Below, piece after piece: positions 25,701 to 37,500 of a stretch of 64,000 bases of DNA. Within the stretch, counting starts at the first letter, position 1; each line of letters begins with the position of its first letter. Under the pieces are notes generated by a model. That model saw only the letters and a list, made by a program, of their open reading frames with translations. It made no database searches and had not been told where the DNA came from. Origin of the DNA: Aplysia californica (taxonomy: Eukaryota > Mollusca > Gastropoda > Aplysiida > Aplysiidae); assembly GCF_000002075.1 (NCBI RefSeq), contig NW_004797818.1, positions 112,364 to 176,363 of the forward strand, in the 5' to 3' direction. The translations under genes were made by a program, and so were the position numbers.

Positions 25701-28700
25701 GACGGGCACCTGTCCAACGCGGCCGCCATATTTTAACACACAACCCCTATTGCACTGAGCAAAAACACCTGTTTTAGACGGCCACCTTAGAGACTCCACT
25801 ACGTTTTGTCATAAATTGTGCATTGGCCCCTGGCGTTGTGGGCGAGCCGTCATAATCCAATCACTTGTCATTGTTGTTAGGTAGTCCCTCCATCCGCTCA
25901 TGTTGCATAGGCTGTTGACCAATTGGTACCGATTTTCAGCTGCTGGTGAGGTAAGCGTGTGATCCCTCATAACCCCTAAGCCCCGCCCAGACCTCATACA
26001 CAAATCGTAAGTGAGATGAGTGGTCACTGTTTACCCAGTCTGTAACAAAGTAACAAAGGACGTTAACACGAACTTGCGACAGAAAGGTCGCTCGTTCTCC
26101 GAGTGGTGGCGACCCATGTGTTTGTTTTAACATAGCACTCGGTCTTCGTTGTCTGATACATTTTGTTTTATTGTCACCCTTGCGCAAAATCAGCAACGAA
26201 GTAAAAATAACAAACAAAATAAAAACCAGCAACAACAAAAACAAAAAAAACAACAACAATGCAGCTGCTTTCGATTGGGACTTCAGATGGGAATGGTTTG
26301 TTTTCATCTTGATCAGTCCTGCCTAAGACGGCCACCTGTCTTATACGGCCACTTTTCTCCTTGACAATGGGTGGCCGTCTTACACAGGTTTGACTGTAGT
26401 TTGATGTTCCTAGTGAAACATTGATAGTGTTTTAATTCCTTATCTCCGGCTAGCTTCTTACAGCGGCTTGCTGTCAGAACCACTGCGCCGGTGAGCTGCT
26501 GGCAGCAGCTTGGACACTTCCCTTTATGACGACTTTAACATTACAGTCCACTCTGCTTGTCTTGAACTCGCTTGAGTTGATGTTCGGTTCACTTAATCTT
26601 TTTCTCGGGTCCCGGAACCTCTTTTTCTATACAATTCCCAACGGTTAAGTTGAGCTTTAGATGAGTTAAATTGATCTATTTTTCACTCCCCCAACGACAT
26701 CAACTCATCAGTTCGCGACCCCAGTGCTTTCTTGTCGTATCTCCATTTTTAATGATAGGGAAAAACAGCTCATAATAAAAAGTGAGCTTAAGAAGATGTC
26801 ACATTTTAACTGTTTAAAAAAATGTAGATACGACAAGAAAGCACTGAGGTCCCAAGTTGTCGACTGTGTATTAGTTTTCGGCCAGTGCCAAAAGTAGATC
26901 TCTTTTGCTGAGAAGATGAACTATCAAGATAGGCTCATTGTTTTTATTGAAATGACCTTTTTCAAAACTTTTCAAGATACAATGTTCTGTATAAAGCATG
27001 TCATGGTGAAAACTCAACTTTGAAAAAAAAAAAAAAAACGCCAAAAATTTCCTTCCACAAATTGAGCTTTTTCTTTTTATGAATAGGGTCCTTCACATTT
27101 TGATCCAGGATTTCCAACAATTCTTTTAGATATATGAATGGCTTGCTGATCAATGAATGACTGAGATCCAATGAGACCACATATGAGTACTTTCGCTCTA
27201 CGAAAGGACTTGTTTCTTAGCTCAAATTTAAGATATTTTCTGGGTGCTTGCAAAAGTAAATACACACTGCCTACTTTTGGGCAGTATTTCAAGTTTTATG
27301 CTCTTTCAACAAAAAATAAAAGACATTTATGCGCTGGATGGAAAAAGATGAGCAAACAAAAATCTGCTAATTTTATAAGGTGCTAAAAAGCTCTTTAAAT
27401 ATACTGAAGAGCACAAAGAATACTGGACGGTTCTGAGCTTCAGTTTTGTGGGGGGGGGATGAGGGAGTGAGGCAGAGGGTCTATCCCTCTATTTGCTATA
27501 AATTAGCCTCATTAAAGACTTTGCACCGATGTTTGTGGTGTATCGGTTAGGCACTTTAAAGGTGCACACAAGAGACCCAGGTTCAATTCCTGAATGAGAA
27601 GATTATTTTTATTGAGTATTTCAGTCTTTTTGCTGGGATACTGTATCATTCTCAGCCCAGGATGACCCTGACATGCAGGGTCGGAAGCCACCTAATTGAT
27701 CTAAACGATGTTGTGGAAGTCATAAAAATACTTATGTTTAAAAAGAAAATTTTTTAAAGAGCTAGGCATTTCAGTTGTAGGGATTTTGTCCTCCTTTGCT
27801 TCTTGATGCAAAGACCTAGACCTCCTTAGTGGAGAGGTAGTATGTGCACTTAAGTTATTACAAGTTCATCAAATGTTTTAAAAAAAATTATTATTAATAT
27901 TATTTAAGACTCAGTTTCCCTTTGAAAGTGTTGTTTGTTATTGTTGCATGTGCATATGCCCAGACTGCTTAACCTTTGCCTGCTTTAAGTTGGTTGCTTG
28001 GGCTGCTTTTGTACTTACTACCATGCTGACTCTTTGTGATATACGTTTCCTCCTACCCCCCTCCACTCTTTTGAGGTATCCAAACCCCAAATTTTCAACG
28101 TCAAGCCATACAACTTTCCAGCCCCATGCCCAACAGATTTTCAGCATCGTATCCTACCAATGTCCAACACAATTCCCCACAAATTATCATACTATGCACA
28201 TCATGCCCTACTCAAATTCCCAGCACCGTACATACTTACCATACACAACCAATTTTCAACACAAAGCCCCACAAATTTTCACACTATACACATCACACCC
28301 TGCAAATGTCCAGCAACATGCCCTTCAAATTGCTAGCACAATTATATGTCATGCCCTGCAAATTTCCTTACAAATATCCAGCAACATACCCTACAAATTT
28401 CCAGCATCATGGTTTTACGGAAGTCTTGTGATGTTACTTTCTTTGTCTGTTCCAAAACAAGGATTCCCCTTGTTTAGTCTGCCCCCATGGTTTTATGGAA
28501 AAAAAAAATCTGAAATTATGCAGACTGAGCCCAAAAATGAGAAATTATGCGATTCTGTTTATTTTAAAAAAGAATGAGAAAGGAAAATAATCTGAAATTA
28601 TGCAAAGAATGATCAAATTTTGCTAAATTATGCGGGGTGCATAAAACCACGGGGCCAGTTTAGGGGAGTTTCTTTATGACAAAAAACAGTGAGTACTTCT

Positions 28701-31491
28701 CCATATCACCTGTGGAGAGTGTGATTCAGTTTGAGCCCTCTGTGTGTGGGCAGAATCTGTCGAAAGTCAAGCCTTAAGGATCCTGTGAATATATGTTGTT
28801 GTTGTTATCGATCCAGCAACATCTGGGCTCTCGCCCTTCTGTCCAATGCCATGTAGTGATAAGTGCAGGTTTGCTGCAGTTGCTGTAATGTTCCGTAGAG
28901 TGTGTTGTCGAAGTTAGGTCTCGGAGGGAGAAGTCATTTAGGGCTGTACAGTGGAAAAGGTGATGTTCCACTGTCTCATATGCATAGTCACACAAAGGAC
29001 ACATTGGGGGAAGTTCTGGTTTTATTCTGTTCAAGTGAAAGTTGAGCTGTATATGTTCTGTTCGTAGGCGGAAGATCGTGGTCTGTTTCTTTCTCTGTAG
29101 GTGGTTGATATTGTCATTTCGTTTTGTTGTAGTCATATGTTTGAAAACTGCTCTGCCTGTCTTTCCCAAGGCCCATCTGTTCATCCAGTCTTGTTTGCTG
29201 TTGCTTTTAATGATTTGTTTTGCAGTGTGGTATGAAGTTGGAATGTTGGGTTGTTCCTGTCTAGATCCCCTTTTGGCGAGTGTGTCTGCTCTGTCATTTC
29301 CAGGTATGTTTGAGTGTCCGGGAATCCACTGCATCACCAGGTTGACGCCACAGAATGTTATCAGATGATGGGAGCCAAACAGTATATGTGTCAAGTCTTC
29401 GTTTAGATGGTGATCATTTTCTATTTCTTGCAAGACTGATAGTGAGTCAGTGAAGATCACTATACTCTGGCTTTTGTTTGGATGAGTGTCAAAAACTGTG
29501 CGGAGATGGTATAGTGCTGTTTCAATTGCTATCATTTCTGCGTCGTAGTTGTTGCATTTCTCTCCACAGGCTGCAGAGATCTCATTGGAACTTCCATCTG
29601 GGTACTGTATTAGTATTCCATATCCGGCTTTGGTTGTGCCTTTGAATGCTGAGCCGTCTGTATAGACGTGTATCCAGTCATCTGAATAGCTGTCGATTGT
29701 TTGGTGTGAAGAAAGCATCAACTTCACTGGGTCTGAAGATTTTGTGCTATTGTCTCTGAGAGAAGTTTTAATGATTGGTTTTTCCATAGAAATGTGGGGA
29801 GGGATGTTTTGGTTGACTCTTTTGGTTTCTCTTCTGTTTTGTGGTAGGTGGTGGCTCTCCATTAGTTCTGTGATGCGATGCATGACTGATTTTTGTTGAA
29901 GTCGTTTCTTTGGTTTCCATGTTTCTACTAATTTCCTGTTTTGGTGGTTGGGGCACATTCTTTTGGTTCTTTCATGAAGCTCCAAAACTGCTTTATCTCT
30001 GCGTATTCCCAGGGGTTCAACATTTGACAGAATTTCACATGCGGCAGTAGGTGTAGATCTCATGCCACCATTAATGAAACGAAGGGCATTATTTTGGACC
30101 TTGTCAAGGGTATTGCAAGTAGTTGCACTACACATAGTGAGTAGGCTATTGCTGTATTCCAGGGAAGATCGGACATAACCAAGGTATAGAGCTCTCAGAG
30201 TTTGTTTGTCTGATCCCCATGAACTGCTCACAAGTTTCTTTAAAAGTTGGAGTCTTCTTTTCGCCTTGTTCTTTATGCTCTCCACTTGGCTTTTCATTGT
30301 TAGACTTTGGTCAAGTTTGACTCCTAGATACGTTGGTTGTTCTTCTTTGGGGAGATTTTCATTTCCTATCTTCAGTTGGAGTTTTTCTTTCGCTATTTTA
30401 TGGCTCTTTGTAAAGATGGTGTATACTGTTTTCGAGCAGTTTATTTTGAGCTTCCATTTCTGACAGTAATTGTGGAGCCTCTCGAGGTCTTCATTTAATT
30501 TTCCTGCTCCTACTACCGTGCTGCGATGTGTCTGCCAGAGAGCAAGATCATCAGCGTAGAGAGTCTTTTCTGATTTCAGCACGTTCGTCACATCATTAAT
30601 GAAGATCAGGAAAAAAGTGCAACTCAGACAGGAACCTTGGGCATTGTTCACCTTTGATTCGATGTTTCGATCCGCAAGGAAAAACTTGATCCATTTATAA
30701 AGTTTCCCGTGTATCCCGAGGTCCATCATTTTCATGAGTAGGCCTTTTCTCCACACTCTTGTCATACGCCTGTTGGAGATCTACAAAGATGGCAACAGTG
30801 TGTTTAGTCTCCTGGAAACCATCCTGGATGTCTTGACTTAGTTTGATAAGTTGGTCTTCTGTGTTGCTGCCTTTTCTAAAGCCTGCTTGGTGTGGGTTCA
30901 AGCTGTTGGAGTTTTCCAGGTACCAGTAAAGGCAGTTGTTCACCATTCTTTCGGCAAGCTTACCAATACATGTTGTTAGTGATATAGGTCGGTAGCTCTT
31001 CGCTTCTCCAGGTGGTTTCCCCTTCTTCAGGAGCGGTATGATCTGGGCGATCCTCCATGCCTTTGGTATTCCGCTCGTTCTCCACGTGGTATTTACTAAG
31101 CGGTGTATGACATCTTTTCCTTTATCACCAAGGTTGCACAGCATTTCGTTGTGTATTTTGTCTGGTCCTGGGGCTTTCTTTTGCTTTAATTTTTTGAGGG
31201 CCTGTCCAAGTTCCATCATGCTGAAATCCTCCTCAAAAAGGGTGTTGTTCACGGTAGGGACTTTTTCTTCATGTGTGAATATATAAAAAACAAAGTAGTA
31301 ACGTCTCTTGTAAAATCCAGAAAAAAATGTCAATAATGTGTTTTCTGGTGTCAAGTCACTTTTCTTTGATAAGTTGCAATCCTTTCTCTGTTGCTGCAAC
31401 TTAAGATAAGATAAGATAAGATACATCTTTATTGTCCAGATGCTGGCACATTGGTTTGGTGTTTCACCACATGTGCACACACACACACACG

Positions 31492-31537
<46 letters not shown>

Positions 31538-34500
31538 CACATACACATACACACACAAACACACACACACACACACACAAATGTACACACACACAGGCTT
31601 ACAATCACATGCATAATATAAATGAGCAGCAATATAAACAATAATAATCTTAAGCTAGATACACCTTCAATGTTTTTTCTGATGCATGCTCTAAGGTCGT
31701 AAGTATACTTATACAAGATGGTTAAGATGGAAGCATTTTGATGGATGATGGTAAAAATGACCTTCTATATCTTTCTTTGTTACAGATCAGAAGCCTAGGT
31801 CTTTTACTTCTGACTGATGTTTTTATTTGAGAGAACAAGGGATGTTTATTGTCTAAAAAGATGGAATTAATTTTTTTAGTTCAAGCTGTTATGTACAATT
31901 CATCCAAGTAGGGGAATGTAGATGTTGAAATTTTACATGCGTCCCGTATTAGTCCATTTAATTTTTCTTTATCTTGTTGTCTTGTGTTCCCGGCCCATGC
32001 TGTTATACAAAAATTGATCATACTTTCCAACTTGCTTTGGACAAAGGTTGTGTCCGGGACAGTATCAGCTTATTGATTTTGTGGTCTTTGAATCGACATT
32101 ATCCTGAAGTCAGTTTTTTGTGAACATATAGTTTTGGTATGTCAGTGTGTGTTATTTAACTTGTGGGCAGAAAGTGCATATTTTCCACCAGCATGGCTAC
32201 TTCGAACCAGAAACGGACGTATAGATTTGACACATACTACTTTACTTTACTTTATTTTTCCGATCCAGCGGCCATTTGGGTTCTAGCCCTTCGGTCTGTC
32301 GATATGGCAAAGAATTGACAGGTTTTAATCAGCTGTGCTTTGTCGCTGTATAGAGTGTTTCCAATGTCTGGGGAGGCAGGTAGGTAGGTGCTACGCAGGT
32401 CACAAAGTGCTGGGCAGTTAAAGAGGTGGTGTGGTACTGTTTCATCCTGGCAGTCGCACAACAGGCAGTCGGGTGTGGTATCCTTGTGGATCCTATTAAG
32501 GTAGGAGTTTAGTGGTATGTGTTGTGTTCACAGGCGAAATATCGTGACTTGTTCTCTTCTACTCAGGGAATTTATTGCATCTTTAGAGTTGGGGGCTGTC
32601 ATTCATGTGTGCAAATACAGTTCTTCCAGTTTTGCCCATTGCCCGTCCATTCAGCCACTGTTCCCTGGTGTTGCATTTGATGATGTTCTTGGCTGTCTGT
32701 TGTGATACTGGGTTGTGAGGTTGTGTCTGTGATGCTCCCTTCTTGGCAAGGGTGTCTGCTCTGTCGTTTCCTGGGATGTTGCTGTGGCCAGGTATCCACT
32801 GTAGTGTCAGGTCGACGGCATAGGTCTGTATGAACGTATTGATTGTTTGAGCCACGGATAGGCAGGCTGGGCTTTCGAAATTCATGTTTTCCAGAGCTTG
32901 GAGTACTGACTTTCCATCTGTGAAGATAATAGACATTATCCTGAAGTAAGTTTTTTGTGAACATATAGTTTTGGTATGTCAGTGTTTGTTATTTAACTTG
33001 TGGGCAGAAAGTGCATGTTTTCCACCAGCATGGCTACTTCGAACCAGAAACGGACATATAGATTTGACACATACACATACAGGATAGATATTTAGGTGTA
33101 TTTGGGCCATGAGAACTCATCAGAAGCTTCTGTATCATTGATTCCCCAGAGTGTTTTGTTTTGTTTCCCTTTGTTGTTTACAATCCTTGTCTAGAGCAGC
33201 GGAGGGTGGATGATGGAAGCCACTTGTCGGCCAAACTTCTTTTCTCCCTCTATTGTTTCTGCCAGTGTTGTTTTCTCGCTCAGATTCCAGTGCCACTGAC
33301 TGTAGTGTCTTTAGACCGTTCCCAAAGGGGGGATATTTCTCGTTCAAGCACAGTAGAATTGTAAATGGGCTGATTCATCATGTCACGCTCATAACTGTGC
33401 CTGATCTACAACAGGGAACTGCTGCTTTTTCTTTCCAAATCCCTTCTTTTTTCTTTTTCCTCTACTTCTTTTGTATGTTTGTCACACTCTTGTGACCTGC
33501 TACTTCCGGGGTGCCTTGATGGTTGAAGCAGACCTTGTGCTGTTGAAGCTAGAGAGGTGAGCAGAGTAAGTCTGATTCCCTGTAAAGACTTCTCTGTTGA
33601 CACCCACACCATGGCGCTCATATGACCTTATGCAGTTGCGAGCGCCGTAAAACCCTCTACTAAATAAAAAATCATGAGATTCCATTACTCATTTTTTTTT
33701 TGGCATGCTTCTCATAATACAGAGCCAAGACAAGCATTCCTCTGTTGACTGTGGGTGGTTGAAGGGTGCCAGTGGGAGGTCCTACTTCTTTTCTTTCCTT
33801 CAATTATTTCTGTCGTCTGTCTGTCTTATTTTTTTCCAGCACTAAATGGCCATTATTGTGTTGATTTGCTTCTTTTTTACTTGACAACAACAACTCCATT
33901 GACTTTTTTCTCATTAACAGTCGTATTAACTCAAGAGGAGGAGAAGGAGATGACAAAGATATCTGAAGAATTGGCGGTAAAGCTGAAACTTGACCAGGAT
34001 TTGAAAGTACTTGATAACATGAAGAAGGAGGATAAAGATGCAGTTATGGTGGAGTTGGTCAGCCAATTTTGTGAAATTGTCGGTTTGGACTCATCATTAC
34101 CTGAAAACGACAGGCAGGCCAGGACGTACTTGAGCGCAACGGAATGGAAGACCGACCTTGCTGTGCTTGCCTATTTTGAAGAATCGTAAGAAGATAATAG
34201 ACATTATCCTGAAGTAAGTTTTTTGTGAACATATAGTTTTGGTATGTCAGTGTTTGTTATTTAACTTGTGGGCAGAAAGTGCATGTTTTCCACCAGCATG
34301 GCTACTTCGAACCAGAAACGGACATATAGATTTGACACATACACATACAGGATAGATATTTAGGTGTATTTGGGCCATGAGAACTCATCAGAAGCTTCTG
34401 TATCATTGATTCCCCAGAGTGTTTTGTTTTGTTTCCCTTTGTTGTTTACAATCCTTGTCTAGAGCAGCGGAGGGTGGATGATGGAAGCCACTTGTCGGCC

Positions 34501-37500
34501 AAACTTCTTTTCTCCCTCTATTGTTTCTGCCAGTGTTGTTTTCTCGCTCAGATTCCAGTGCCACTGACTGTAGTGTCTTTAGACCGTTCCCAAAGGGGGG
34601 ATATTTCTCGTTCAAGCACAGTAGAATTGTAAATGGGCTGATTCATCATGTCACGCTCATAACTGTGCCTGATCTACAACAGGGAACTGCTGCTTTTTCT
34701 TTCCAAATCCCTTCTTTTTTCTTTTTCCTCTACTTCTTTTGTATGTTTGTCACACTCTTGTGACCTGCTACTTCCGGGGTGCCTTGATGGTTGAAGCAGA
34801 CCTTGTGCTGTTGAAGCTAGAGAGGTGAGCAGAGTAAGTCTGATTCCCTGTAAAGACTTCTCTGTTGACACCCACACCATGGCGCTCATATGACCTTATG
34901 CAGTTGCGAGCGCCGTAAAACCCTCTACTAAATAAAAAATAATGAGATTCCATTACTCATTTTTTTTTTGGCATGCTTCTCATAATACAGAGCCAAGACA
35001 AGCATTCCTCTGTTGACTGTGGGTGGTTGAAGGGTGCCAGTGGGAGGTCCTACTTCTTTTCTTTCCTTCAATTATTTCTGTCGTCTGTCTGTCTTATTTT
35101 TTTCCAGCACTAAATGGCCATTATTGTGTTGATTTGCTTCTTTTTTACTTGACAACAACAACTCCATTGACTTTTTTCTCATTAACAGTCGTATTAACTC
35201 AAGAGGAGGAGAAGGAGATGACAAAGATATCTGAAGAATTGGCGGTAAAGCTGAAACTTGACCAGGATTTGAAAGTACTTGATAACATGAAGAAGGAGGA
35301 TAAAGATGCAGTTATGGTGGAGTTGGTCAGCCAATTTTGTGAAATTGTCGGTTTGGACTCATCATTACCTGAAAACGACAGGCAGGCCAGGACGTACTTG
35401 AGCGCAACGGAATGGAAGACCGACCTTGCTGTGCTTGCCTATTTTGAAGAATCGTAAGTAGTTTTTATAGGTTACATTTGTGAAACGTGCTGACAAAAAG
35501 AGTTACTTCTCGGATTCAGGCCTTAAGGAAACAGATACATCACACTTATAGGTGAAGTTTTTACAATTTATAGGTATGAAATATAAGGAGTGTTATACTT
35601 AAAGAATATGGCATCTATAGAAAATTTACAAATTTGACCCTATAGTGTCAATTTTTGGTCAATATCTCGATTTGTGGACTGCGAGAAGTAACTCATTTTG
35701 TCAGCACGCCTCACATTTTGTAGATTGAGGTTAGAAATTCTGCTTATCAATCCTCAGCCTGGAGTCTGACAGGCAGGCAGTTGCTGTCCACTGACAAAAT
35801 GCCTATTGTTGATACAATCTGAGAGGCATCATGGCGAAATCAGGCTCTCGTCAAAATATTGATATCAAAGATATCGGCATTTTTCGTCCAGTTTGACCAT
35901 TTTTTTCGAACTTTTGTTTTTGACAATTTTTTTCTAATTTTTGTTTTTGACAATTTTTTTCTAATTTTTGTTTTTTGGCTCAACATCTTTTATGTCCATT
36001 TAAAAACATATTTCTGTATGGGTTTTAATGAGAAACATTGATTAAATGCTCAACAAATGTAAATTTTTTATTTCGAAAGACTCTTAAGCCTTGAAAATCA
36101 CCAAACTTTGGCGGCCATTTTCTCACTAATTTTATCTCTGAAACCAGGCGACCCCCACCTCCTTCAATGGCAAATATCTCCACTTCTATTCCAGATAGGC
36201 ATGTATTTTTTTCATCAATAGATGGTCAAATGCTTTAAGATGATACAAATAACTCCAGATGTCCAAAAATGGAAGGGCGCCTGATTCTACCACATCATGA
36301 CACATATATGTATTGTTGTCTACATGTCCACTGACAAAATACCTATTGCTGATGTAGTGCAGTATATGTGAGGCAGCGTGGTGAAATCAGACGCTCGTCA
36401 AAATAATGAAAGTAAAGAAACTGACATTTTTCCACTGATCTGGTGATTTTTAAAGCAATTTGGTTTTTTTGTTCAATGCCTTATATATTTATTATCGAAC
36501 CCATTTCAGTGTGAGTTAATATGAAAAACGTTGATTAAAGGCACAAAAAATGTAAATTGTCAGTTTCCACGGACTCTTGAGGCTTTGTAAATACCAAATT
36601 TTGGCGGCCATTTCCTCACTAATTTTACTTCTGAAACCAGGTGACCCTCATCTTATTCAATCGCAAATATACTCGAGATAAATGGGTAATTCTTGCATCA
36701 GAAGCAAGGCAAATAAACAGGCTTTATGGCAATACCAATAACTCCACATCCTCAAAAACTGACAAGCGCCTGATTCCACCGCGTCGTGACTCACATGTTG
36801 TTGTCTACTTGTCCACTCACAAAATTACATTTGTTTGCTAAAAAGTTGTGTTGCTGTGTAGAGCCTAGCCTAGCACACGGAAACTTTAGATTCCATAGAC
36901 CAGCGCACAGTTCATTACGTAGATCTACATCAAGACTAGTTTATCATTGTAATAACTGTAATCTGTAACCAATCTGTAATCTGTAATCAATAACATTGTA
37001 ATCTCTTGACATAATAATATGATTCTGTTTACCTGTCCATCGTTAACATAACAAAATGCCGTCTACCTGTCTACTCATCATCATCATCATTGCCTTTCTC
37101 ACCCTGCACCAGGGTATATGCCACGGACAAACACCCTCCACATTTCTCTATCCTGGGCTAGCCTCGTGATGTTATTCCCGGTGAGACTTGTTCGACAGAG
37201 AAGGTTTCGGGTCAGAAGAGTCCTTTCGGCTTTGTCCGCTGTCCTTCATTGTTCCTGCTGATGCAGAAGCTCCTCCGTCTCCCAAGATCGAAAAATAAAA
37301 AGTTGTGTTTGTCCGTGTTTCTGTAACTTACTGTTTTTTACTGGGTTGGGTAGTTGGCCCTCCGCAAACTGGCACTTTTCGGGCGACCAGACTTATGCAC
37401 TTTTAGTCGCCTCTTACGACACGCAGTATCATGACAGGTGTATTCTTTGCTCCCCCGTAGTAAAACTACGGGGCCCCCCACCAGTAGGGGAGACCTGTCT

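Larger units (their letters stand above)
32922..34189. repeat. 1268-bp tandem duplication, copy 1
   Basis: Starts in the last 10 bp of the LINE (gaagataata) and ends in the exon 9 donor (gaatcgtaa). Contains one 143-bp repeat, a SINE family B copy and exon 9. Confidence 0.97.
34190..35457. repeat. 1268-bp tandem duplication, copy 2
   Basis: Identical to copy 1 except for one substitution noticed, in the SINE-B flank (tcatgag in copy 1, taatgag in copy 2, near 33673 and 34941). Begins with the same LINE stub, so the LINE was there before the duplication. Confidence 0.97.

Noticed and set aside
27948-28577. A 209-codon open frame on the plus strand
   Set aside because: It runs over a degenerate tandem repeat and into a MITE, with no recognised domain and no splice support. 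Kept only as a repeat.
33755-34189. A single-exon 144-codon gene starting upstream of exon 9 (and its duplicate at 35023)
   Set aside because: The part before 33921 is hydrophobic intron sequence ending in a good acceptor. Phase and domain content fit exon 9 of the PARP gene instead.
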